This document shows positions 6,928-14,156 of a stretch of 36,956 bases of DNA, piece by piece. The stretch covers positions 1 to 36,956 of the forward strand of contig JAAOYF010000013.1 of NCBI GenBank assembly GCA_018221205.1, in the 5' to 3' direction. This DNA comes from Candidatus Woesearchaeota archaeon (GTDB lineage: Archaea > Nanobdellota > Nanobdellia > Woesearchaeales > WJIZ01). Each line of letters opens with the position of its first letter. Position 1 is the first letter of the stretch. The notes beneath the pieces are model-generated. The model saw nothing but the letters and a program-made list of their open reading frames with translations. It ran no database searches and was not told the origin of the DNA. The translations under genes were made by a program, and so were the position numbers.

Positions 6928-8087
6928 CTTCCCCTCCGGGGTCTTTGTGAATGTGACCCTCTTGGCCTCTCTGTAATGGCGCCTATCTGTTTCAGATAAG
7001 GCCTCTCGATCTTCTCAATCTTAAATACATTATCTCTCAATATTCTTGAGAAATTATCATGATCAGCATTGCTCAAGAGGTTGATGACCTTCCCTTCCTC
7101 TCCTGCCCTGGCAGTCCTGCCTATCCTATGGACATAATCCTTAGAATCCTTAGGCAATTCATAATTGTACACATGCGAGACATCATCGATATGCAGGCCG
7201 CGTGCTGCGACATCAGTGCATACTAAGACACCCACCTTGCCGTTATTGAATGAATTGATAGTATCAGTCCTCTTATTTTGGGACAATCCCCCATGGATAG
7301 CGATAGCACTGACCTTGTTAGCTTTCAGGTTCTTGACCACAAAATCAGTCGTTCTTCGGGTGTTGCAGAACACCATCACCAAACCCCTATTCTCATGCTC
7401 TAGAAGGTGCGCTAAAAGTGATAATTTCATATTTCTGGGAATATCATAGTATTCCTGCTTGAGCTTTGAAGGGTCGACATGTCTCTTAGCTGCTACGATG
7501 ACTGGATCATGCATATGCCTTTTGGCCAGATCCTTCACTCTAGGGGTGATGGTAGCAGAAAAGAACAAGGTCTGCCTTTTCTTAGGGCAGTTCTTGATGA
7601 TCTTCTGGACATCATCGATGAAGCCCATATCAAACATCCTGTCTGCTTCATCAAGTACTAAGATGCTGATCTTAGAGGTATTGATGGTTCCTCTTTGAAG
7701 ATGGTCCAATAATCTTCCTGGAGTCGCAACAACAACATGGGATCGCTCTAAATCGTGTATCTGCGGATTGATAGAGACTCCCCCATAGACAGCCATTACC
7801 TTTAACTCAGGTGCAAAATTCTGTAATGCTCCTTTTACCTGTTCTGCTAATTCCCTTGTAGGGGTCAGAATCAATGATTGCAGACCTCCATCTTTCTCGA
7901 GATGGTCTGCTATTCCACAGCCAAAAGCCAAAGTCTTTCCAGAGCCTGTAGCAGATTCTCCAACAACATCCTGCCCTTTCATGATAGGCGGGATAGACTT
8001 TTCTTGGATCTGCGTGGGTGTGACTAAGCCTAGCTTCTTTATAGCTGCTAGCAAGGTATTGCTTAAGCCGAAATCTTCAAATTTCAT
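6909..8087 (-). CDS. DEAD-box RNA helicase
   Basis: A 392-aa ATP-dependent RNA helicase. It starts MKFEDFGLSN as family members do, then shows the Q motif region (TPTQIQEKSIP, about 23-33), motif I ATGSGKT (about 46-52), PTREL (76-80), DEAD (146-149), SAT and the C-terminal HRIGRTAR motif. A short basic tail with Arg-rich repeats follows the core. The longest frame would add 39 residues with no family similarity; the ATG at 8087 was chosen by family alignment. No clear ribosome-binding site is visible there, so the start is less certain than the product. Confidence 0.9.
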   Translation of the reverse strand: MKFEDFGLSNTLLAAIKKLGLVTPTQIQEKSIPPIMKGQDVVGESATGSGKTLAFGCGIADHLEKDGGLQSLILTPTRELAEQVKGALQNFAPELKVMAVYGGVSINPQIHDLERSHVVVATPGRLLDHLQRGTINTSKISILVLDEADRMFDMGFIDDVQKIIKNCPKKRQTLFFSATITPRVKDLAKRHMHDPVIVAAKRHVDPSKLKQEYYDIPRNMKLSLLAHLLEHENRGLVMVFCNTRRTTDFVVKNLKANKVSAIAIHGGLSQNKRTDTINSFNNGKVGVLVCTDVAARGLHIDDVSHVYNYELPKDSKDYVHRIGRTARAGEEGKVINLLSNADHDNFSRILRDNVFKIEKIERPYLKQIGAITERPRGSHSQRPRRGRWLSTT

Positions 8088-8178
8088 TAGTTTACAAGCA
8101 CTTTTCCAGAAAAAGCTAAATGTTTGGTGAACAAGTGCTCTCTCGAAATGCTTACTGAAGATAAGAAATCCCCTCATA

Positions 8179-8190
8179 CTATATAAAGCT
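8179..8190 (-). promoter_or_regulatory. TATA box upstream of the helicase operon
   Basis: The minus strand reads AGCTTTATATAG immediately after the HAD phosphatase stop codon. It predicts a transcript start near 8157 and a leader of about 70 bases before the chosen helicase ATG. Long leaders are common for cold-inducible RNA helicase genes, but that role is inference. Confidence 0.5.
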
Positions 8191-8193
8191 TTG

Positions 8194-8859
8194 CTATCCC
8201 ACAATCTTCAGAATCTCGCTGAAATCATCTACAGTATAATCAGCGTCAGTCTTCTCTTTACGCCAATTACCATAACGCGCATAGCAGGTCTGTATTCCGA
8301 CTGCTTTCGCACCTTTGATGTCCCGCTCAGGCCTATCTCCGATCATGAGGCATTCCTCAGGTTTGAGATTAAGCTTTTTCAACACAACCATAAAAGGCTT
8401 CCGTGCTGGCTTATGCTTCTTCGTATCTTCAAATGCCACAACAGCATCAAAAAAACTATCTAACCGCATCGCACTCAGTCTGATCCATGCCTTAAGCCTT
8501 GGAGCATCTGAAAGGATAGCAAGTTTCACTCCTTTCTCTTTAAATTTGATCAACGTGCTCATCACATGTGGATAAGGCTCGAGATAGCCGTAACGAACCC
8601 TTCGATAGGCATTGATAGCATTAGCCAATATCTTATCATCTACTTTTCCTATGACTTTCTTGAGATATTTCTGGAAGACAGTGGAATCTTCATAGCCAAA
8701 CTCATCAAGGATCTCCCATAGTCTCCTGATGATCTTCTCCTTTTTCTCCTTCAATCCGGCATCGATCATCGCAGAAGCTGCTGCTTCTAAAGTCATGTTC
8801 TTCATCCTGATGAAATCTATCAGAGTATTGTCCACATCAAAAATAACAGCTTTTATCAT
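8194..8859 (-). CDS. HAD-superfamily hydrolase
   Basis: A 221-aa phosphatase-like protein with the four HAD motifs: DVDNT at about 8-12 (nucleophile Asp), LSDA at about 115-118, a Lys in KHKPARKP near 150, and GDRPERD near 173-179. The cap is a helical insertion after motif 1, as in subfamily IA. These enzymes remove phosphate from small metabolites; the substrate cannot be told from sequence. It ends just before the promoter of the helicase operon. Confidence 0.88.
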   Translation of the reverse strand: MIKAVIFDVDNTLIDFIRMKNMTLEAAASAMIDAGLKEKKEKIIRRLWEILDEFGYEDSTVFQKYLKKVIGKVDDKILANAINAYRRVRYGYLEPYPHVMSTLIKFKEKGVKLAILSDAPRLKAWIRLSAMRLDSFFDAVVAFEDTKKHKPARKPFMVVLKKLNLKPEECLMIGDRPERDIKGAKAVGIQTCYARYGNWRKEKTDADYTVDDFSEILKIVG

Positions 8860-8891
8860 AGGAATAGATTATCTCTTGAGCTTTATAATCC

Positions 8892-10502
8892 TTACTTTTT
8901 CCAACGGGCTTTTCCCTTTCGAGTATCGATATGGATTCGATCTGTATATATGCCAATACCTCCAAAACCGAATTGTTCAGCCAGTGCAGCCATCTGTGGA
9001 ACAGTCATACCTTTGATGATAACATCTGCAGCTGTTCCTTTCATATGCTGGCTATCGTCAGCACCACCTGCTTTAGCATTATTTACTGCACATCGACAGC
9101 CTGAATTGACTTTTATCGATTTGCCTGTACGTTTGCGCAATGCCTCGAGTTTGAAAAGAAGTTCTGGCATCAACCGAAAGTTTCTACATCCATCTTTACA
9201 CATGAATTCTTTGACTGAAAAATGTTCAGTTAATTTGCTTGTCCTCGTCACATAAAAAGTAAATTTTCCATTTGGCTTGCCATTTGGCATCTCCATTACC
9301 TTCAGATAAGGTTCGCCATGCTCATCCATACTATTATCATGGTAGAATAAAGCGACAGGAAGAGATTGGATCCGATCCTGGCTGACTAAAGCAGATGCAA
9401 TGTTAAGATTCCGCTGCCATTCATTGAGATTATACGCCTCTGGATTCTGTATCTTACCCAAAGTAGCGCTATCAAAAAAACAGCTGAACTGGTGTGTTTT
9501 GAGAGCATTTTCAACAAGAGTATGAGGAAAATCTGGAGAGATCATCCTATATTTGATAACATCCCAGACCGCAATTTTCGCTTGGTCTGAACACGTCTCA
9601 GCTTCGCCCATAAATAATCGTGCTAGTACAACAGATGGATGCTCTTGAGCTATTGCTTGTCTGACTTCCTTAGCAGTTTTTGCTTTGATATAGTATTTTC
9701 CATGAGTGATTTGAGGCGGTTCTGCACCTGGTTTGAGTGGAATCCTCATTTCATTCCCTGGATAAATCGTATCGATGTCAACCTTGGGATTCAGTTTCTT
9801 TATTCCTTTGATGAATTGGTTATACGGTGGAGTGAATGCATGCAATTTGTTATAGATAATCCCTATGTTCTCCCCACCCTTCACAATATAAGAGAATTCG
9901 GTTTGTGAAGATTTTGCAGAAGGTGCTATTTTCTCAGCTACGGGCTGGGTCTGTTGAAGGGTCTCTTTTGACATGTCTACCCTATGCAACCAAAAAATGC
10001 TCAAGAGGATAGCACCGATGAGAAGAGTAGTCACGTTCGATATGCCTGCTTGCTGTTCATACTGCTTCCTGAAACTTTCCCGGGCCTGTTCAGGCAGATG
10101 TTGTTCGCAGACAACTGCAAATTGTGTGGCAATGATCTTCTCTCTTTTCACCAAGTCTCCATACACAACATTGGATCCTGCCCTTTGCTCCCTAAGGAGA
10201 TGATTCTTCGCTTTTACAAGAAGCTTACTGATTTTATGAAGAAATTCTATCTGCGCTGCGAATGCAAACTGCAATGTATTTTTCTGTCTTTTAAGACGAT
10301 GATGGACTCGAGAAAGCCTTTTGGTAAGCCCGACAATATCCCGTAAAGAATCATCGAGAAGAGCTATCTCTTCGCCAAGCTGTTTCCGCAATGTTTTCCT
10401 ATCGGTCCAGCTCGATCTCCTGTCCTTCAGCTGTTTTGCTGCATCATACCTCTCTTTTACTGAAGCATAAACACCCTTCAAGATACTTTGATAATCGAAC
10501 AT
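8892..10502 (-). CDS. Membrane-anchored LysM / SleB-like / peptidase M15 protein
   Basis: A 536-aa protein with an unusual chain of domains. Residues 1-150 are charged, helical and probably coiled coil. One membrane segment lies at about 157-173. A LysM carbohydrate-binding domain follows at 203-255, then a SleB-type cell-wall hydrolase-like region at about 290-400 (GEAE around 299-302, QFSCF at 339-343). A C-terminal peptidase M15A-like domain carries SQHMKGTAADV, with zinc ligands expected at His486, Asp493 and His524. In bacteria these domains cut peptidoglycan, which archaea do not make. GAAAGG precedes the ATG. A divergent pth2 gene shares the promoter spacer. Confidence 0.85.
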   Translation of the reverse strand: MFDYQSILKGVYASVKERYDAAKQLKDRRSSWTDRKTLRKQLGEEIALLDDSLRDIVGLTKRLSRVHHRLKRQKNTLQFAFAAQIEFLHKISKLLVKAKNHLLREQRAGSNVVYGDLVKREKIIATQFAVVCEQHLPEQARESFRKQYEQQAGISNVTTLLIGAILLSIFWLHRVDMSKETLQQTQPVAEKIAPSAKSSQTEFSYIVKGGENIGIIYNKLHAFTPPYNQFIKGIKKLNPKVDIDTIYPGNEMRIPLKPGAEPPQITHGKYYIKAKTAKEVRQAIAQEHPSVVLARLFMGEAETCSDQAKIAVWDVIKYRMISPDFPHTLVENALKTHQFSCFFDSATLGKIQNPEAYNLNEWQRNLNIASALVSQDRIQSLPVALFYHDNSMDEHGEPYLKVMEMPNGKPNGKFTFYVTRTSKLTEHFSVKEFMCKDGCRNFRLMPELLFKLEALRKRTGKSIKVNSGCRCAVNNAKAGGADDSQHMKGTAADVIIKGMTVPQMAALAEQFGFGGIGIYTDRIHIDTRKGKARWKK

Positions 10503-10544
10503 ATCCTTTCTTCAGATTAAATCTATATTAACCTTATGGTTAAT

Positions 10545-10554
10545 TTTTTATACT
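10545..10554. promoter_or_regulatory. TATA box between pth2 and the LysM protein gene
   Basis: TTTTTATACT lies 26 bases before the pth2 ATG at 10575, predicting a leaderless pth2 message. Read on the minus strand it is AGTATAAAAA and could also serve the LysM gene, giving a leader of about 23 bases with its GAAAGG site. A second minus-strand AT box near 10527 is an alternative for that gene. Confidence 0.55.
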
Positions 10555-10574
10555 GTGCAATAAAAAATCTCATT

Positions 10575-10913
10575 ATGAAACAAGTCATTCTCATAAGGCA
10601 GGATCTCAAGCTCCCGAAAGGCAAAATGTCTGTCCAGGCTGCGCATGCCTCGACTGAATCATTGCTGCGAAGCCATAAGGACGATGTCCAGAAATGGCGC
10701 AATCAAGGCATGAAGAAAGTCGTCCTGAAAGTGAAAGACGAGGAAGAGCTGATCAAGTACAAGCGCGAAGCAGAAGACATAGGATTGGTGACTGCCCTCA
10801 TCCAGGATGCAGGCAGGACTGTTTTAGACCCTGGCACGACAACATGTTTGGGAATCGGCCCTGACAAAGAGGAAAAGATTGATAAAATAACAGGAAAATT
10901 AAAGATGGTATGA
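10575..10913 (+). CDS. pth2: Peptidyl-tRNA hydrolase type 2
   Basis: A 112-aa enzyme that frees tRNA from peptidyl-tRNA dropped by ribosomes. The sequence starts MKQVILIRQDLKLPKGKMSVQ and continues AAHAS, the classic Pth2 N-terminal block. It also has a central QDAGRTVLDPGTTT block and LGIGP near the C-terminus. Archaea and eukaryotes use this type, unlike the bacterial Pth. The longer frame upstream was rejected because the TATA box places transcription at the ATG used here. Its stop overlaps the next small gene by ATGA. Confidence 0.96.
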   Translation: MKQVILIRQDLKLPKGKMSVQAAHASTESLLRSHKDDVQKWRNQGMKKVVLKVKDEEELIKYKREAEDIGLVTALIQDAGRTVLDPGTTTCLGIGPDKEEKIDKITGKLKMV

Positions 10914-11092
10914 AAAAGAAAAAGATGTCTCAGGAAGAGAGGGAAAAGATTATCGCAGACTTAAGGAAAGGTGTCAAAGACGCTGCTGAATCATTATCAG
11001 AGATTGAAGCACTGTATCAAAAGGTCGCAGAAGATATCAGGATAGTTGATGAGATAGCTGAAGAGACCGAGCAATCAGAAAAAGATTTTTAA
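10910..11092 (+). CDS. Small charged helical protein
   Basis: A 60-aa, almost wholly helical protein rich in Glu and Lys (KKKKMSQEEREKIIADL, then a heptad-like stretch to residue 55). It probably forms a coiled coil or dimerises. It starts inside the pth2 stop (ATGA), so it is coupled to peptidyl-tRNA hydrolase. I recognise no family and infer only a possible link to translation quality control from position. Confidence 0.6.
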   Translation: MKKKKMSQEEREKIIADLRKGVKDAAESLSEIEALYQKVAEDIRIVDEIAEETEQSEKDF

Positions 11093-11095
11093 ACC
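11086..11095 (+). promoter_or_regulatory. TATA box of the tRNA-Lys gene
   Basis: TTTTTAAACC is centred about 28 bases before the first base of the tRNA, at a distance usual for archaeal tRNA promoters. It overlaps the final codons and stop of the preceding small gene. Confidence 0.55.
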
Positions 11096-11117
11096 ACTTA
11101 CTTATTCTTGGGGCAAT

Positions 11118-11283
11118 GGGCTCTTAGCTCAGCCTGGCTAGAGCACTTGGCTCTTAACCAAGGGGTCGGGGGTTCGAAGAGATTTTTGCGAAAAATCTCG
11201 TAAAAAGCGGGCGACTTACGCACTACGTGCTCAGTCCCCTTGACGACAGATGATCGCAGATCCCGAAAGTCCCTCAGGGCCCA
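11118..11283 (+). tRNA. tRNA-Lys (anticodon CUU) with a T-loop intron
   Basis: The acceptor stem GGGCTCT (11118-11124) pairs with AGGGCCC (11276-11282), followed by discriminator A. The D arm is GCTC/GAGC. The anticodon stem CTTGG/CCAAG encloses loop CTCTTAA with anticodon CTT at 11153-11155. The T stem GGGGG (11168-11172) pairs with CCCTC (11271-11275). Between them the T-loop is broken by a 91-base insertion. Removing 11179-11269 gives the standard seven-base loop TTCGAAT and a 75-nt tRNA. CCA is not encoded. Confidence 0.93.
11179..11269 (+). other. Intron in the T-loop of tRNA-Lys, bulge-helix-bulge type
   Basis: TTCG (11173-11176) can pair with CGAA (11264-11267) to form a four-base central helix. 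The three-base bulges are AAG (11177-11179) on the 5' side and AGT (11268-11270) on the 3' side. Cutting after the second base of each bulge, the rule for archaeal splicing endonuclease, yields a perfect T-loop. The inner helix is weak (GATTT with AGATC). The intron opens with a hairpin, GAGATTTTT-GCG-AAAAATCTC. Part of it resembles a repeat-like cassette upstream of the superoxide dismutase gene. Confidence 0.85.
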
Positions 11284-11289
11284 TTTTTT
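11284..11289 (+). terminator. Oligo-T terminator after tRNA-Lys
   Basis: Six T residues directly follow the discriminator base, as expected for archaeal factor-independent termination at T-runs. Confidence 0.6.
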
Positions 11290-11338
11290 CATTTCTCAAT
11301 ATAGAGTTGTCACTCTACAATGCTAACAGATAGAAACA

Positions 11339-11347
11339 TTTATAAAG
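11339..11347 (+). promoter_or_regulatory. TATA box of the frameshifted lipoprotein gene
   Basis: TTTATAAAG is centred 26 bases before the ATG at 11369, which starts the signal peptide frame. This shows that the true start lies in that frame and not at the downstream ATG of the second frame. Confidence 0.65.
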
Positions 11348-11368
11348 AGGTATTTACTTCCTCGTCCT

Positions 11369-11780
11369 ATGAAACGAGCAATTTCAACCGGAATAGCTGC
11401 ATTAGCCCTTATGTTATCAGAGGGATGCAACTCTACACAGAATGAATTCTACGAGCCAACTGATGACCCTAGCGAAGCAGAAAAAAAGAGATGAAGGTCT
11501 TGTTGATGCAATGGGAGATCTAAGAAAAGCAGATACAAGACTCAAATATAGTGGAAACAGTGAATCAGTATTAGAAGCTTCTCTAAACGACTATAAATCA
11601 GCTAGAGACTCTGTAGATCCACAAAACCCATGGCATAGGGAAACGTACATCAAGGCAATGGAAGGAATAATCAAGATGCATGACGGCCTTGGTAAGAAAG
11701 AGACTGCAGATTCATATCGAAGAGCATTGTCTATGTACCAAGATCTTAATAAGCCAGCAGAAGCAGCACCTGCTAAGTAA
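11369..11780 (+). pseudogene. Secreted lipoprotein gene with a frameshift in an A-run
   Basis: The first frame starts MKRAISTGIAALALMLSEGC, a signal peptide with a lipobox-like SEGC, and stops at 11492-11494 after 41 codons. A second frame, +1 relative to it, continues to 11780 with a helical, Ala/Lys-rich 95-residue region (KRDEGLVDAMGDL through PAEAAPAK). The switch falls at seven A residues (11481-11487); six would join both frames into one protein of about 136 aa. This may be a sequencing or assembly indel, a real mutation or phase variation. Function is unknown. Confidence 0.72.
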
Positions 11781-11785
11781 TTTTT

Positions 11786-11923
11786 TTATTTCTGTTTCTT
11801 TCCTATATACCAGAATACACTCCATGCTATCAATACAAACAGGAATCCTCGATAGCCGAACAAGAACGTCGCGACGATCAAGAAGACGATAAAGGAGAGC
11901 TGGTACTTTTGAATGGTTTTCAT
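11786..11923 (-). CDS. 45-aa two-pass membrane peptide
   Basis: A minus-strand frame of 45 aa with two hydrophobic stretches at about 10-23 and 27-40, joined by a short GYRG turn, and a basic C-terminus (GKKQK). A TATA box lies 25 bases before its ATG, indicating a separate leaderless gene. It ends tail-to-tail with the lipoprotein gene. Role unknown; small membrane proteins of this kind often bind larger membrane complexes. Confidence 0.65.
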   Translation of the reverse strand: MKTIQKYQLSFIVFLIVATFLFGYRGFLFVLIAWSVFWYIGKKQK

Positions 11924-11943
11924 AATTCAGATATAAAGAAAAG

Positions 11944-11952
11944 AGTATAAAA
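11944..11952 (-). promoter_or_regulatory. TATA box of the 45-aa membrane peptide gene
   Basis: The minus strand reads TTTTTATAC, centred 25 bases before the ATG at 11923. It lies just beyond the glutamine synthetase stop codon, so the small gene has its own promoter. Confidence 0.6.
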
Positions 11953-11954
11953 AC

Positions 11955-13274
11955 TTACCTATCAAGGTACATCTTATGTTCCCAAGGATGAATCGCTCGA
12001 TTAAATTCTTCCAACTCTTGTCTCTTCGCATTGACGTACAAAGGACCAGTATGCGGACCAAGGGCTTTCATGAGAACTGGATCCTGTTCCAACAATCGCA
12101 AAGCCTCACTTAGTGTGGCAGGAAGTGTTGGATACTTGATATCACTTCTGCTTGTCGGCTCATACATACTTCCTTCGACAGGCTCAGCTGGTTTCATGCG
12201 TCTTGCCATTCCATCTAGGCCTGCTTCCAACATGACAGCAAACGCGAGATAAGGATTGCAGCTAGGGTCTGGAAAGCGTAATTCAGCCCGTACTGAATTG
12301 GTATTTCCACCAAAGAACTGAGGGATTCTGATCATAGTGGATCTATTCTTCTGTCCCCATGAGATGATCACTGGCGCTTCATATCCTGGAACTAATCGCT
12401 TGTAGGAATTCACTGTTGGAGCAACAACTGCAGCCATCGCACCTGCATGCTTTAATTGGCCTGCGATAAATCGTCGTGCAATCCCGCTCAAATAAAACTG
12501 TCCATTTTCATCATAAAATTCGTTTTTATCTCCTTTGAACAGGCTTTGATGAGTATGCATTCCTGATCCATTCAGACCCTCAAAAGGTTTGGGCATGAAA
12601 GTAGCAACAAGATCGTGGTCCTGCGCAACAGATTTTACCACATACTTAAAAGTCAGGCACCTGTCTGCTTGTCTAAGTGCTTCTCCGTATTTGAAATCAA
12701 TCTCATGCTGCCCTGGCGCAACTTCATGATGGCTCATCTCAGGCTCAAATCCCATCTCTCGAAGATATCGCACAATCTCTCTCCGAATCTTTACGCCTAG
12801 GTCTCTTGAACCCATATCAAAATAGCCAGCAGTATCATGAGGAACGACGAGTGCTGTTGCAGCCTCCTTTGGAAGAAGAAAAAATTCCAATTCTGGTCCG
12901 ACGTTAAAAGTATAACCTCTTTTCTCTGCCCGTTCGACTGCTCTTCTAAGAATATGTCGAGGATCACCCTCAAAATGAGTTCCATCCGGGTTAAAAATAT
13001 CGCAGATGAATCGAGCTGACTTATCTCCATCATTATTCCAAGGAATTGTCTGGTATGTTGATGGATCAGGCCGCAAGTAGACGTCGCTTTCCTGGATCCT
13101 GGTAAAGCCTTCAATAGAGCTCCCATCAAACCAAGTGCCCCTTTCCAGACTTTCCTCAAGTCGCGAAGAGGGGAGATCAACAGACTTCAATACACCATGT
13201 AAATCAGTAAATTGTAATTCTATAACTTCTACCTCATCCTTTCTAACTCTTTCCAGTGCTTCATTTTTATCCAA
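11955..13274 (-). CDS. glnA: Glutamine synthetase type I
   Basis: A 439-aa enzyme that joins ammonia to glutamate using ATP. Family motifs are present in order: FDGSSIEGF (about 49-57), GPELEFFLLP, HHEVAPGQHEIDF, KPFEGLNGSGMHTHQS, NRSTMIRIP and AELRFPDPSCNPYLAF. The size and absence of an obvious adenylylation-loop Tyr fit the shorter alpha-type GSI found in archaea and Gram-positives. The start is a UUG, with GGAGGG eight bases upstream; the nearby ATG is out of frame. A TATA box at 13311-13320 allows a short leader with that site. Confidence 0.95.
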   Translation of the reverse strand: MDKNEALERVRKDEVEVIELQFTDLHGVLKSVDLPSSRLEESLERGTWFDGSSIEGFTRIQESDVYLRPDPSTYQTIPWNNDGDKSARFICDIFNPDGTHFEGDPRHILRRAVERAEKRGYTFNVGPELEFFLLPKEAATALVVPHDTAGYFDMGSRDLGVKIRREIVRYLREMGFEPEMSHHEVAPGQHEIDFKYGEALRQADRCLTFKYVVKSVAQDHDLVATFMPKPFEGLNGSGMHTHQSLFKGDKNEFYDENGQFYLSGIARRFIAGQLKHAGAMAAVVAPTVNSYKRLVPGYEAPVIISWGQKNRSTMIRIPQFFGGNTNSVRAELRFPDPSCNPYLAFAVMLEAGLDGMARRMKPAEPVEGSMYEPTSRSDIKYPTLPATLSEALRLLEQDPVLMKALGPHTGPLYVNAKRQELEEFNRAIHPWEHKMYLDR

Positions 13275-13310
13275 ATTATCAGCCCTCCTATTTTTTCACA
13301 ATCAGGTGAA

Positions 13311-13320
13311 GATATAAAAG
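13311..13320 (-). promoter_or_regulatory. TATA box of glutamine synthetase
   Basis: The minus strand reads CTTTTATATC. A transcript starting about 25 bases on, near 13291, would include the GGAGGG site and the UUG start at 13274. Confidence 0.55.
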
Positions 13321-13369
13321 CTTTATTGCACTGCAACATAACGTTAAGAGAAGAGATAATCCAAGTAAA

Positions 13370-13379
13370 CTTTTTAAAC
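13370..13379 (+). promoter_or_regulatory. TATA box of the lysine operon
   Basis: CTTTTTAAAC is centred 26 bases before the dapB ATG at 13401, giving a leaderless message for dapB-dapA-lysA. Confidence 0.65.
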
Positions 13380-13400
13380 CCGCTTAAAATGCAGATCCTT

Positions 13401-14156
13401 ATGAATATCGCAATAGTAGGTTATGGTGGTATGGGTAAGATAATCGCCCAAGAGGCCAGAAAGAAAGGCATGATAATAGTATCGATAATCGATCCCAAAG
13501 TAGAAGGAGCGACCCATAAGATCGTATCATCAGAGTCATTGAAAGGTGTCGATGTCGCTATCGACTTCACCAGTCCAGGTGTGGCATTAGAGAACATCAA
13601 GAAATATGTCGCCTACAAGACGGATGTGGTCATGGGAACAACCGGTTGGTATGACCATATGGATGAAGTCAAAGAGATGGTGAAAGACTCCGGCATAAAG
13701 TTCCTCTGGGCAAGCAATTTCTCTATCGGAGTGAATCTCTATTTCAAGATCATCGACTTTGCTTCAAAGCTCATGGACAGTGCAGAAGAGTATGATATCT
13801 GGGGCAACGAGGTACATCATAAGAACAAGAAAGACTCCCCATCAGGAACTGCAAAAAGCATATCAAAGATAATCCTCAAGAATATCGAAAGGAAAAACAA
13901 GGTTGCCTATGAGATGCTCAACAGGAAAATTGACCCAGATGAGTTCCACTTTTCCTCAACTCGTGGAGGAGAGGTGAATTTCGAGCATACCATCGGATTT
14001 GACAGTCCGGCAGATACCATCACGATAAGACATAATGCAAGAAACAGAAATGGTTATGCTTCTGGATCTATCCATGCAGCAGAATGGCTCAATAAGAAAG
14101 AGCCTGGCTATTATGAATTAGATGATTTCATGAAAGAATTGGGTGAGAAAAGATGA
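13401..14156 (+). CDS. dapB: 4-hydroxy-tetrahydrodipicolinate reductase
   Basis: A 251-aa enzyme that reduces the DapA product with NAD(P)H, the second step of the diaminopimelate branch. It has the nucleotide-binding GYGGMGK (7-13), MGTTGW (78-83) and the catalytic block EVHHKNKKDSPSGTA (137-151), where the family consensus has DAPSGTA. The ATG was chosen because the TATA box places transcription there and GYGGMG then sits at the usual N-terminal position. It overlaps dapA by ATGA and opens the lysine operon. Confidence 0.94.
   Translation: MNIAIVGYGGMGKIIAQEARKKGMIIVSIIDPKVEGATHKIVSSESLKGVDVAIDFTSPGVALENIKKYVAYKTDVVMGTTGWYDHMDEVKEMVKDSGIKFLWASNFSIGVNLYFKIIDFASKLMDSAEEYDIWGNEVHHKNKKDSPSGTAKSISKIILKNIERKNKVAYEMLNRKIDPDEFHFSSTRGGEVNFEHTIGFDSPADTITIRHNARNRNGYASGSIHAAEWLNKKEPGYYELDDFMKELGEKR

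Noticed and set aside
8088-8204. N-terminal extension of the DEAD-box helicase
   Set aside because: The extra 39 residues lack family similarity and the frame there begins upstream of the predicted transcript start.
11118-11283. Degenerate tRNA pseudogene
   Set aside because: All stems pair and the loop becomes canonical once the bulge-helix-bulge intron is removed; decay would not leave this pattern.
11474-11494. Programmed -1 frameshift at A-AAA-AAG in the split lipoprotein gene
   Set aside because: The heptamer fits a -1 slippery site, but the downstream frame is +1 (or -2) relative to the first. The -1 frame soon meets a stop.
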